The notes under the pieces were generated by a model. That model did no database searches and was not told the DNA's origin. It saw only the letters and a list, made by a program, of their open reading frames with translations. DNA of 64,000 nt from Alkalihalobacillus sp. YIM B00296 (GTDB lineage: Bacteria > Bacillota > Bacilli > Bacillales > Fictibacillaceae): contig NZ_JAIBLJ010000012.1 in assembly GCF_020179385.1 (NCBI RefSeq), forward strand, positions 37,663 to 101,662. Direction: 5' to 3'. The position numbers were made by a program, and so were the translations under genes. This document shows positions 25,704-34,561 of the stretch, in pieces. How positions within the stretch are numbered: the stretch's first letter is position 1; each line of letters starts with the position of its first letter.

Positions 25704-26116
25704 ATCTTATATCTTCGATTAGCAAACTCTAAACACCGCATTATCTCTAGTAATGAGACAGCTTTTTTTCTAATCCGTTCAGTTAGTGTTTGATAAAGAC
25801 CAATTGAAGCAAAAGCTCTACTTTCTCATAAGCATTATCTCGAATCAAATTTTTGTTGCAATGAGGAAGAAACAAGTCCAATTTTCGTTCGAAGCTCTTC
25901 ATTTAAAGGTGTTTTTCCAAATTCCTTACCCACAACGGTCACTTTCCCCTCCGTAGGGTAATAATAGGCATTCAACATTTGTAGAAGTGCAGTTTTTCCT
26001 GCGCCATTTAAACCAAAAAGCATCCAATTTTCCCCTTTATGTATCGTCCAATTTATGTTCTTTAAGATCCAGTTTTTATCCTTAACCAAAGATACATTTT
26101 CGAGATGTACAATCAA
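25703..26116 (-). pseudogene. ABC transporter ATPase (YlmA-like), frameshifted and truncated
   Basis: Likely TTG start at 26116, with AAAGGAG ten bases upstream. Reads VHLENVSLVKDKNWILKNI, Walker A FGLNGAGKTALLQMLN, and IGLVSSSLQQKFDS. A frameshift near 25840 gives a stop at 25835; a second frame continues DNAYE, then AFASIGLYQTLTERIRKKAV and CLEFANRRYK to about 25703, where similarity stops just before the ABC signature. Signature, Walker B and switch His are missing. It abuts the metNI terminator, so a deletion joined the two. Resembles single-domain YlmA/ModF-type ATPases. Confidence 0.7.
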
Positions 26117-26565
26117 AATCATCATACTCCTTTTGGTCATAATGTTTCGTTCTTTTATTATTTTGTTATGGAGTATATTCATTTTCCAAAGTTTGAGTAT
26201 TAACCTTCTAACTCTTGTCTGGTATAGGCTATCGGGTATCTTTTCAAATCCTCGGATCATTTTTAAGTGGAGGGTCGAAAGATTCCCAAGATACCTAAAT
26301 ATTTTAAAAATATCCTGAGTGTAACGCTTGTTCAGCATTAAGTTTTTTTAATTATTTATTTGATTGCTATGAACCTATTACTAAACATTAATATTTTCCT
26401 ATGTTACATATTTAAACTATATAACAAACGCGCTGGATAGAATCCTCTATATCCATTACAAAAAGGTTTAACCATGGATGGATTCAAAGGGATTTCAAAT
26501 ACCTACTTCTATACTCCCGAATAGCGCTCTAAAAATAGGAATTTTAAGAATTTTCCTAAAACCCC
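26117..26565. other. Intergenic region, no gene seen
   Basis: AT-rich spacer between the ATPase remnant and the sulfoquinovose operon. An imperfect palindrome AGGAATTTTAAGAATTTTCC lies at 26537-26556, about ten bases before the -35. It could be an operator, but this is untested. Confidence 0.35.
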
Positions 26566-26594
26566 TTGATTACTGAAAGCACTTACAATATAAT
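26566..26594 (+). promoter_or_regulatory. Sigma-A promoter with an embedded cre site
   Basis: TTGATT (26566-26571), 17-base spacer, TATAAT (26589-26594). TGAAAGCACTTACA (26574-26587) fills the spacer and differs from the CcpA cre consensus TGWAARCGYTWNCW at one position. CcpA bound there would block RNA polymerase, so the operon should be repressed by preferred sugars. Confidence 0.7.
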
Positions 26595-26669
26595 ATCACA
26601 AAAGGTTACTATGAATTTGTAAAGGTAATAATGAAATCTAAAATCTAGCTATACCAAATGGAGGACAGT

Positions 26670-27332
26670 ATGCTAAATGTTTTGAAAACGCTTAACTCTT
26701 CCCTTAGTCTCGCTGATGTGAGGGATCATTCCTTTTTACAGTATGGAAGAGTGATAGAAGATTTCCCAGTATTGAAAATGGAACAATTTATGGAAGAAAC
26801 CGAAATTCCTAGAACAGGTAATGTATATGTTCCTTCAGTACCATCTTGGGAAGAGGGAGACTTAAAGCCATTACTTGAAACGACCCATTACGGGGGAATG
26901 GAGATTCAAATCGGCTATTGTAATGGTAATAACTCATGCCTGAATGCTCTTGAATACCACAAAGGTAGTGAAATTAATGTTTCCATTACGGATTTCGTCC
27001 TTCTTGTCGGGCATTTGAACGATCTGGTTGACGGGTCATTTCCCGTAGAGGATGTTACAGGATTTTTTGTTCCGAAAGGAACGGCTGTCGAGTTGTATCA
27101 AACGACCCTTCATCTTGCTCCATGTAAGGTGACAGCTGAGGGATTCAAATGTGCTGTCGTCTTACCACGCGGTACCAATACACCGCTTTCAGAGGAAGAA
27201 CAAGGAAAAGATCCTTTATTATTCATGCGTAACAAATGGTTGATTACCCATCCCGATACAGAGCGTTTTGTATCGAGCGGAGCACATGTAGGAATAAAAG
27301 GTCCTAATGTTTCATTAATTTATCCAGAATAA
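26670..27332 (+). CDS. DUF4867 family protein, first gene of the sulfoquinovose operon
   Basis: 220 residues, a cupin-like protein of DUF4867 as far as the pattern shows: GNVYVPSVPSWEE, CNGNNSCLNALEYHKGSEIN, VTGFFVPKGTAVELYQTTLH and LAPCKVTAEGFKCAVVLPRG. The LEYHKGSE, FVPKGTAVE and LHLAPC parts look like a metal-binding beta-barrel core. ATG at 26670 has GGAGG five bases upstream; an in-frame ATG at 26658 overlaps that site. DUF4867 genes are found with sugar-acid and sulfosugar operons; a mutarotase or isomerase role is possible but unproven. 38 bases before the symporter gene. Confidence 0.8.
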   Translation: MLNVLKTLNSSLSLADVRDHSFLQYGRVIEDFPVLKMEQFMEETEIPRTGNVYVPSVPSWEEGDLKPLLETTHYGGMEIQIGYCNGNNSCLNALEYHKGSEINVSITDFVLLVGHLNDLVDGSFPVEDVTGFFVPKGTAVELYQTTLHLAPCKVTAEGFKCAVVLPRGTNTPLSEEEQGKDPLLFMRNKWLITHPDTERFVSSGAHVGIKGPNVSLIYPE

Positions 27333-27370
27333 CCATAAACGTTATAATAAAAAAAGGAGGAACAACGAAT

Positions 27371-29140
27371 ATGTGGTTTACGTTATTGTCTTGTGTGCTG
27401 TTCATGGCATTGGTAGGTTGGATATCGTACCAAAAATCGAAGGGATCGGTCAATGATTCAGATGGATACTTTCTTGCCGGACGTGGGTTGACGGGTGGGT
27501 TCATCGCAGGCTCACTTTTACTGACTAATCTTTCGGCGGAACAGCTGATAGGATTGAATGGACAAGCATATCGGTCCAACTTGTCCAACATGGCCTGGGA
27601 AGTCACTGCAGCTTTTGCAATTGTAATCATGGCGTTGATTCTATTGCCAAGGTACCTTGGCGGTGCTTTCTCGACACTTCCTCATTTTCTAAGTACTCGT
27701 TATGATGAGGGGGTAAGACGTTACACGGTTATTTTGTTTATGTTAGGTTATGTATTTGTAACGATTCCTTCTGTTTTGTATTCAGGAGCTCTTGCTGTAC
27801 TAAAACTATTTGATGTCCCGGAGCTTTTGGGTATTTCTTTCGAACAATCTGTTTGGGTCACCATTTGGGTGATTGGGATTATTGGCGCCATATATGCAAT
27901 TTTCGGAGGATTGAAAGCGGTTGCGATATCGGATACATTAAATGGGATTGGTTTGATGGTAATCGGGCTCATTGTTCCGATATTAGGATTTATCGCGCTT
28001 GGTAATGGCGATATGCTGGAAGGAATGAAGACAATTACTACGCAGCACGCAGAAAAGCTGAATGCTGTAGGATCCTCGACAGATTCCGTCCCTTTTAGTG
28101 CCATCTTTACTGGAATGATTTTTATGAATATGTTCTATTGGGGAACCAATCAATATGTGATTCAACGTACTTTAGGAGCAAAAAGCCTTGCTGAAGGGCA
28201 GAAGGGTGTTCTTTACTCTGGATTCTATAAACTTGCTGTCCCATTCTTAATGATGATTCCGGGTGTCATTGCGTTCCATTTATACGGAGACAAGTTGAAT
28301 CCGATCGATTTAGCTTATCCTGCAATCGTATCGAATCTATTGCCGACGTTTATGTCAGGATTGTTCCTTGCAGTTTTACTGGGGGCGGTTTTCTCTAGTT
28401 TCAACTCTCTTTTAAACAGTGCCGCCACAATGTTCGCTTTAGACATTTATAAAGCAGGAGTCAATAAAAACGCAACAGATAAGCAAGTCATCACGATCAG
28501 TAAATACTTCGGGAGTATACTTGCATTAGTTTCTTTCTTTATTGCTCCTATGCTCATGAATGCACCTCAAGGTCTCTGGGATCTGATACGTCAATTTACT
28601 GGATTTTTCAACATCCCGATCATTGCTATTGTGTTAGTCGGTATTGTTTCCAAACGTATCCCTGCAATTGGTGCTAAAGTTGCGATCATTTTTCATGTCA
28701 TCACGTATTATATGCTTGTTTGGGGATTGACTCAGTTCTTTGGAATTGAGATCACGATGAACTTCATCCATATATCAGCGATTCTGTTTATCATTGAGGT
28801 AGCGATTATGATGGTTTTTGGCAAAATTCGTCCACTTCCACAGCCGTTTACGTTTAAAGCAAACTCAAAAGTGGATATGGTTCCTTGGAAGTACACGATG
28901 CCAGTTACGGTTGTTCTAATCAGTTTAGTCGTCGGTATGTATCTATTATTCTCACCAATTGGTGTTGCTTACACAGAAGGCATCGTATCGAATTGGTTCT
29001 TTCCTTCAGTTGCCGTTCTGTTAATGATCACTGTAATCTGTTATTCGTTCGCCTTGAAGAGCTGGAATAGGAAATATGCTGGATATCTTAAAAAGAAACA
29101 TGAAGAAGCTGTTCGAATTACGAACAATAAAACAGCTTAA
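27371..29140 (+). CDS. Sodium:solute symporter (SSS family), predicted sulfoquinovose/SQ-glycerol importer
   Basis: 589 residues with about 14 transmembrane helices, SGLT-like. Visible family parts are SDGYFLAGRGLTGGFIAGSL, LLTNLSAEQLIGLNGQAY, FGGLKAVAISDTLNGIG, NMFYWGTNQYVIQRTLGAKS (SSS signature region) and LAVLLGAVFSSFNSLLNSAA. ATG at 27371 follows AAAGGAGG. Its place directly before the sulfoquinovosidase predicts uptake of sulfoquinovose or its glyceryl glycoside; E. coli uses an unrelated GPH-family carrier for this. Substrate is inferred from context. Confidence 0.85.
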   Translation: MWFTLLSCVLFMALVGWISYQKSKGSVNDSDGYFLAGRGLTGGFIAGSLLLTNLSAEQLIGLNGQAYRSNLSNMAWEVTAAFAIVIMALILLPRYLGGAFSTLPHFLSTRYDEGVRRYTVILFMLGYVFVTIPSVLYSGALAVLKLFDVPELLGISFEQSVWVTIWVIGIIGAIYAIFGGLKAVAISDTLNGIGLMVIGLIVPILGFIALGNGDMLEGMKTITTQHAEKLNAVGSSTDSVPFSAIFTGMIFMNMFYWGTNQYVIQRTLGAKSLAEGQKGVLYSGFYKLAVPFLMMIPGVIAFHLYGDKLNPIDLAYPAIVSNLLPTFMSGLFLAVLLGAVFSSFNSLLNSAATMFALDIYKAGVNKNATDKQVITISKYFGSILALVSFFIAPMLMNAPQGLWDLIRQFTGFFNIPIIAIVLVGIVSKRIPAIGAKVAIIFHVITYYMLVWGLTQFFGIEITMNFIHISAILFIIEVAIMMVFGKIRPLPQPFTFKANSKVDMVPWKYTMPVTVVLISLVVGMYLLFSPIGVAYTEGIVSNWFFPSVAVLLMITVICYSFALKSWNRKYAGYLKKKHEEAVRITNNKTA

Positions 29141-29166
29141 CCATCAAGAAGGGAGAGGGAAACGTT

Positions 29167-31218
29167 ATGGCAGTGAATACATCAGAGACATCTTTTAACG
29201 TAATTGAAAAAGAAAACGATGGATTTGAAGTGCGACTTGATGGTTGCTTGATTTTCGAACATCTTGTAAACCGACCGTTTATCTTTGTTGGTCGTGGTGA
29301 AGAAACAATTGACATGTATCGGGGTAACTTCAATATTCAAGATTACCTTGTTGAACGTGTTCCGCTAGGAGATGCGACAGTTACAAAGCAAGAAGATGCA
29401 TATGAAATTTTGTTCCGTCGTTCCCACGGTGACAAACACATATTGTCTATTCATCTGACTCAAGATGACGATGCTCTGAAAGTAGACTTTGATTTGAAGG
29501 ACAAATCTCTTAATCGTTTTTGGATAAGAGTCAATGCAGGTAAAGAGGAGAAAGTTTACGGGTGTGGAGAACAATTATCTCATTTTAATATGCGAGGGAA
29601 AAACTTCCCGCTCTGGACGTCTGAGCCGGGTGTCGGAAGGAATAAGAAAACCTATACTACATGGCAGGCTGATGTAAAAGATCAAGCCGGAGGGGACTAT
29701 TACAATACCAATTTCCCTCAACCGACGTTCATCTCTACAAATAAGTATTTCTGCCATGTTGAAACGACAGCGTACGCAGATTTTGATTTCCGGCATGACG
29801 ATTTTCATGAATTACAAATATGGGAAATCCCATCCCATATCCTTTTTGAACGAGCATCTACTTATAAAAAGCTTGTGAAACGTATGACAGCACGATTAGG
29901 GCGACAACCTGAACTGCCGGATTGGACATACAACGGCATATGGCTAGGCATTCAAGGTGGTACAGATGTCGTGGAAGAAAAGCTTGAACGTGCTTTTCAA
30001 AAAGGGTTGAAAGTAGGAGCGGTTTGGTGCCAGGATTGGCAAGGGAAAAGGGTGACTTCTTTCGGTAAACGTTTGAGGTGGAATTGGCAATGGCATCCGG
30101 AAGAATATCCTAATCTCGATAAAAAGATCCATGAATGGAAAGAGCGGGGCATTCGCTTTTTGGGCTATATCAACCCATATGTTGTGAAGGAAGGCCATTT
30201 ATATGAAGAGGCTAAGCAAAAAGGGTTCCTGGCGCTAGCTGAAGATGGTGGAGATTACCTTGTCGATTTTGGTGAATTTTATTGTGGGGTCGTTGATTTT
30301 ACGAATGAAAAAGCTTATGAATGGTATAAGTCTGTAATCAAGGAAAACTTGATTGATTTTGGCCTGGACGGCTGGATGGCTGATTTCGGTGAATACTTGC
30401 CTACTGACATCAAACTTTCCAACGGAAAACCTGCAACGATCATGCATAATGCTTGGCCTGCTTTATGGGCAAAGGTGAATCATGATGCTTTAAAGGAAGC
30501 GGGAAGATGGGGAGATGTCGTTTATTTTATGCGTGCAGGATATACAGGAACTCAGGCAACATGTCCATTACTCTGGGCGGGTGATCAAAGTGTCGACTGG
30601 AGCCTGGATGATGGATTGGCTTCTGTGATCCCTGCAGCATTATCAGCGGGTATGACAGGTTGCGGGATCCATCATAGTGACATAGGTGGTTATACCAGTC
30701 TACATGGCAACAAACGATCCAAGGAGCTATTGCTTCGTTGGGTGGAAATGGCTGCGTTTACACCGGTCATGAGGACCCATGAAGGGAACCGTCCAGATGA
30801 TTGTTTTCAATACGATGGAGATGATGAAACACTAGAGCATTTTGTGAAAATGACAAATGTTTATGTATCACTTGCACCCTATATGAAGGCTCTTGTGAAA
30901 CAAAATGCTGAGGAAGGGATCCCTGTCCAAAGACCATTATTCATGGAGTATGAAGAAGATTCTAGATCGTACGACATTCAGTATCAGTATATGTTAGGGG
31001 CAGACCTTCTTGTCGCTCCAGTATATGAGGAAGGAAGATCCTCCTGGAACGTGTACCTTCCTAAGGATAAATGGGTTCATTTCTGGAGTGGAAAAGAATA
31101 TCACGGAGGTGACATCGAGGTAGATGCTTCAATCGGACAACCGCCTGTCTTTTACAAGAAACAATCACCTTATAGAGAATTGTTCGATAAGGTCGCTAAT
31201 GAAAGTGTTGAAAAATAA
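29167..31218 (+). CDS. yihQ: Sulfoquinovosidase, GH31 (YihQ type)
   Basis: 683 residues, close to E. coli YihQ (678). Cleaves alpha-sulfoquinovosides such as sulfoquinovosyl glycerol. Catalytic nucleophile D406 lies in GWMADFGEYLPTD and acid/base D473 in WAGDQSVDWS. The residues YihQ uses to bind the sulfonate are all present with an offset of one: Q289 (WCQDW), R302 and W305 (GKRLRW), Y509 (DIGGYT). Ordinary alpha-glucosidases lack this set. No signal peptide, so it acts in the cytosol after uptake. ATG at 29167 follows GAAGGGAGAGGG. Anchors the function of the whole operon. Confidence 0.95.
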   Translation: MAVNTSETSFNVIEKENDGFEVRLDGCLIFEHLVNRPFIFVGRGEETIDMYRGNFNIQDYLVERVPLGDATVTKQEDAYEILFRRSHGDKHILSIHLTQDDDALKVDFDLKDKSLNRFWIRVNAGKEEKVYGCGEQLSHFNMRGKNFPLWTSEPGVGRNKKTYTTWQADVKDQAGGDYYNTNFPQPTFISTNKYFCHVETTAYADFDFRHDDFHELQIWEIPSHILFERASTYKKLVKRMTARLGRQPELPDWTYNGIWLGIQGGTDVVEEKLERAFQKGLKVGAVWCQDWQGKRVTSFGKRLRWNWQWHPEEYPNLDKKIHEWKERGIRFLGYINPYVVKEGHLYEEAKQKGFLALAEDGGDYLVDFGEFYCGVVDFTNEKAYEWYKSVIKENLIDFGLDGWMADFGEYLPTDIKLSNGKPATIMHNAWPALWAKVNHDALKEAGRWGDVVYFMRAGYTGTQATCPLLWAGDQSVDWSLDDGLASVIPAALSAGMTGCGIHHSDIGGYTSLHGNKRSKELLLRWVEMAAFTPVMRTHEGNRPDDCFQYDGDDETLEHFVKMTNVYVSLAPYMKALVKQNAEEGIPVQRPLFMEYEEDSRSYDIQYQYMLGADLLVAPVYEEGRSSWNVYLPKDKWVHFWSGKEYHGGDIEVDASIGQPPVFYKKQSPYRELFDKVANESVEK

Positions 31219-31302
31219 AACATAACTACCTATTATAAAAGGTCATTATCTATGATATGATTATATTAGAAATAACACCGCGGAGAAGGGTTGTGACCAA
31301 CG

Positions 31303-32649
31303 TTGTCAAATAAGGTACTTTATATACCAATCGGCAGGAAGACTTTCGATTTGAAAGCTGGTGAAGAACAGCGAAACAACAGTGTGGAATTTTTGGAACA
31401 AATCGCTGATGAATTAATCGAGCCGGGAGAAATCATTACTTCTCCTGAAGAGCTGGATGGATTTTTAGCAGATATAGATGATAGAAATGAAATTGTTACA
31501 ACGATTTATCAAAGTGTGACATTCGCAGATGGCGAATTTGTCCAAACTCTAATTGAAAACGTTAAAGCACCCGTTGTAGTCTGGTCTGTACGTGAACCGA
31601 GCATAGGCGGAAGACTTCGGCTAAACTCCCTTACAGGGGGTAATAGTACGAGTCATGTGCTCCGATGTATGAATCATCCTTTTTCGTTCGTATTTGGAAA
31701 TGCCGATGAAGCACATGTTCAACAGAAAATGAAAAAACAACTACAGGTACATCGATTAATAGGAGAACTTAAACAATTAAAGATTGGAGTCGTCGGAGAA
31801 CATCCCCCAGGGTTCTTTTTCTCAGGAACGGATGAAGATAAATTACATCAACAAATGGGAGTCACGGTCTCTCGCTTTGATCTTCAGCAGGCTTTTGAAG
31901 AATGTGTCAAGCTTCCCCGAAAAAAATGGGAAGGTGCGATCGAGCGCGCAGAACGACAAGTGATCGGATTGAACAGAAATGATGAAACGGTAGAGCGTTT
32001 TGCACAGTTTTCAACTTATGTGAAAGAAAAGATTAAAGAAGAACATATATCGGCACTTGCGATTCGGTGCTGGCCAGACTTCTTTAATGAATTAGGGGCA
32101 GCTGCATGTTCAACACTTTCACAATTCACTGAAGATGGAGTCGTATCGTCATGTGAGTCTGATATTCATGGTTCCATCTCCATGTTCATATTACAGCAGC
32201 TGACAGATGGGAGTGCTCCTTACTTAGGAGATATGGTTCATGTGAATGAAGCCAGCAACTCAGTTGTATTCTGGCACTGCGGTGCGGGTGCCTATTCCTT
32301 AGCCCATCCGTCCCAAGGGGCACAATCCGGCGTTCACCCGAACCGTAAATTGGGCTTTACAATGGAATTCGGTTTAAAACCTGGGCGTGTTACGCTATTC
32401 CGTGTCGGTTACACGCCAGAAGGATATCGGTTGCTTGTCATGCGCGGCAATGCACTTGATACACCTCAACGGTTTAACGGTACTTCCGTGGAAGTTCAGC
32501 TTGAAACAGATGTAAACAAAACGCTATATCAGATTATGGAAGAAGGTTTTGAACCTCATTATGCGCTCGTATATGACGATGTTGCAGAAGAGTTAGTCGA
32601 GCTCGGCCGGCAGCTGGAATTAGAGACTATTGTCTTTACAAGGGATTGA
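31303..32649 (+). CDS. L-fucose/arabinose isomerase-family protein, predicted sulfoquinovose isomerase
   Basis: 448 residues with the L-fucose isomerase-type fold: N-terminal Rossmann-like domain, ALAIRCWPDFFNELGAAACS, DGVVSSCESDIHGSISMFIL (candidate metal ligands) and NSVVFWHCGAGAYSLAH. In sulfosugar operons of other Bacillota an isomerase of this family turns sulfoquinovose into 6-deoxy-6-sulfofructose, replacing the unrelated YihS of E. coli. TTG start at 31303 with GGAGAAGGG 12 bases upstream; the spacing is long. An 84-base gap after yihQ is the longest in the operon. Overlaps no gene; the kinase start is 15 bases downstream. Confidence 0.78.
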   Translation: MSNKVLYIPIGRKTFDLKAGEEQRNNSVEFLEQIADELIEPGEIITSPEELDGFLADIDDRNEIVTTIYQSVTFADGEFVQTLIENVKAPVVVWSVREPSIGGRLRLNSLTGGNSTSHVLRCMNHPFSFVFGNADEAHVQQKMKKQLQVHRLIGELKQLKIGVVGEHPPGFFFSGTDEDKLHQQMGVTVSRFDLQQAFEECVKLPRKKWEGAIERAERQVIGLNRNDETVERFAQFSTYVKEKIKEEHISALAIRCWPDFFNELGAAACSTLSQFTEDGVVSSCESDIHGSISMFILQQLTDGSAPYLGDMVHVNEASNSVVFWHCGAGAYSLAHPSQGAQSGVHPNRKLGFTMEFGLKPGRVTLFRVGYTPEGYRLLVMRGNALDTPQRFNGTSVEVQLETDVNKTLYQIMEEGFEPHYALVYDDVAEELVELGRQLELETIVFTRD

Positions 32650-32663
32650 AGGGAGTCGGAATC

Positions 32664-33836
32664 ATGAAGAAGATTGCCATAGGGCAAGCCGGCGGACCTA
32701 CAACCGTTATAAATTCGACGCTTGCCGGTTTTGTAAAAGAAATGAGATCTGATTTTTCCTTGTTTTTCATTCGAAATGGATATGAAGGGCTCGTTCGTGA
32801 CGATTTAATGGAAGGAAACGAGGAAAATATGAATTGGGTCTTAAGACATCAAAATGTTCCTGGAGCGTGCCTTGGTTCAGGGAGGTATCCGTTCACTGAT
32901 GAAAATATAGAAAAAGCTGTAGGGAATCTTCGTCGACATTCGATTGAAATTCTTGTTTTCATCGGAGGCAATGGCACGATGGAGGCATTATACAAAGTTG
33001 AGAAAGCCGCTGAAGATATGGGTTATGGCTTACAGGTGATTGGGCTTCCAAAGACAGTGGACAATGATATAGGTTGTACGGATCATGCGCCTGGATTTGG
33101 AAGCTCTGCAAGGTACGTGGCTCAAGCAACAAGAGATATCAGTCGAGATCTTCATGCCATGCAAAACTTTGAACAAGTACGTATTCTGGAGACAATGGGA
33201 AGGAATGCAGGGTGGCTTGCAGCAGCAAGCGGATTATTAAAAACCTTTGAAGAGGAAGGTCCCCACTTTATTGCCCTGCCAGAGCGCCCGTTGAAACAAC
33301 TTGAATTGCTAAGCTCTGTAGAAGAAGCAATTCGCAAGTATGGATGTGCAACCGTAGTTGTCAGTGAAGGGGTTAGTTGGTGCGACGGCGTTCAAGTTAA
33401 ACGAGAGAAAGTCAAAGGTCGTCCTATCCTGGGAGGTATTTCAGAAGAAGTAGAAACCTTCATAAAAAAAGAGTTGAATGTAACGGTCCGTTCAGAGCTT
33501 TTAGGCATCAATCAAAGGAGTAGCTCACAATCTGTATCAAGCTTAGACCAGTATGAGTCTTTTCTCACAGGAATCACAGGAGGCAAGTGGGTTAAAGAAG
33601 GCTGGACTGGAATGATGGTTTCCATACAAAGAGATGACGATGTTCGTTATAATGTAGATATGAAACCAGTCCAGTTGGAGGATGTGGTAAAAGCAGGCGA
33701 AAGAGTGATGCCTGCGGACTTTATCGATAATCGTGAACGCTACTACAAATGGCTACGCCCTCTTGTAGGCGATGAATTACCTACCTATCCTCCACCGATC
33801 CAAAGGAGAGACTTATATGTCGACCAACAAATTTAA
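32664..33836 (+). CDS. Phosphofructokinase-family kinase, predicted 6-deoxy-6-sulfofructose kinase
   Basis: 390 residues. PFK-A/PPi-PFK fold: GQAGGPTTVINSTLAGF at the N-terminus, VFIGGNGTMEALYK, and the catalytic PKTVDNDIGCTDHAPGFGS, then RILETMGRNAGWLAAASG. The GGNGT motif has Asn where many ATP-PFKs have Asp (GGDGS), so phosphoryl donor is unclear. Context predicts phosphorylation of sulfofructose at C1, a job done in E. coli by the ribokinase-type YihV. ATG at 32664 is chosen for AAGGGAG eight bases upstream rather than a TTG overlapping the previous stop. It overlaps the GntR start by 20 bases. Confidence 0.8.
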   Translation: MKKIAIGQAGGPTTVINSTLAGFVKEMRSDFSLFFIRNGYEGLVRDDLMEGNEENMNWVLRHQNVPGACLGSGRYPFTDENIEKAVGNLRRHSIEILVFIGGNGTMEALYKVEKAAEDMGYGLQVIGLPKTVDNDIGCTDHAPGFGSSARYVAQATRDISRDLHAMQNFEQVRILETMGRNAGWLAAASGLLKTFEEEGPHFIALPERPLKQLELLSSVEEAIRKYGCATVVVSEGVSWCDGVQVKREKVKGRPILGGISEEVETFIKKELNVTVRSELLGINQRSSSQSVSSLDQYESFLTGITGGKWVKEGWTGMMVSIQRDDDVRYNVDMKPVQLEDVVKAGERVMPADFIDNRERYYKWLRPLVGDELPTYPPPIQRRDLYVDQQI

Positions 33837-34548
33837 CCCAAACGGCGGAGCACTCTATTTACAAGTTAAAGATGTTCTGATCAAGCGTATTCAAAATGGC
33901 GCATGGAAACCAAACACCCTTATTCCAACTGAACAAGAACTGATTAAAGAATTTGATGTGAGTCGTACAACGATCAGGCAGGCTATTTCCATTCTCGTAC
34001 AAAATGGTTTGCTTGAAAAAAAGCAGGGGCGGGGTACCATTGTCAAATCACAACGTCTTGTTGGAAATTTGGGTAGACTTCGGGGGTTTGCGGAGGAAGT
34101 GGTAGAAAGAGGCCAAATTCCACACTCGAAACTTTTAAGAGCAGAATTTAAAGAAGATCTCTATCATGAAATGGATATGCTTAAAGTGAAAGAAGGCGAA
34201 CCAGTTCTTTTAGTTGAACGGATACGTTTTGCTGACGAGATTCCTATTGCACTTGAGCGTACATGCTGGCCAAAGGAAATAGGCGACATTTTAATCAAAT
34301 GTGATTTGAACCAAGCGAGATATTATGAAGTACTCGAACAATATAATTATTATTTAAAAAGTGCGAACGAAAAAATCACAGCCATTAATGCAACGATCAA
34401 TGAAGCTGATTCTTTAGGGATCCGACCAGGTGAAGCTCTGTTAGAAATGACACGGTTAAGTCTTGGTGTAAATGATCATCCCATTGAATACACAAAAACC
34501 AAATACCGAAGCGACAAGTATCACTATAATATTGAACTGGATAGGTAG
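33817..34548 (+). CDS. GntR-family (HutC subfamily) transcriptional regulator of the operon
   Basis: 243 residues from ATG at 33817, with AAAGGAGAG upstream. Winged-helix domain at residues 10-80: GALYLQVKDVLIKRIQNG, PTEQELIKEFDVSRTTIRQA and LLEKKQGRGTIV. The UTRA effector domain follows, with VGNLGRLRGFAEEVVERG, GEPVLLVERIRFADEIPIAL and the C-terminal HPIEYTKTKYRSDKYHY. UTRA domains bind sugar phosphates or related ligands, so a sulfoglycolysis intermediate is the likely inducer. Encoded inside the operon, which suggests autoregulation. Confidence 0.9.
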   Translation: MSTNKFNPNGGALYLQVKDVLIKRIQNGAWKPNTLIPTEQELIKEFDVSRTTIRQAISILVQNGLLEKKQGRGTIVKSQRLVGNLGRLRGFAEEVVERGQIPHSKLLRAEFKEDLYHEMDMLKVKEGEPVLLVERIRFADEIPIALERTCWPKEIGDILIKCDLNQARYYEVLEQYNYYLKSANEKITAINATINEADSLGIRPGEALLEMTRLSLGVNDHPIEYTKTKYRSDKYHYNIELDR

Positions 34549-34561
34549 AAAGGAGAAACAA

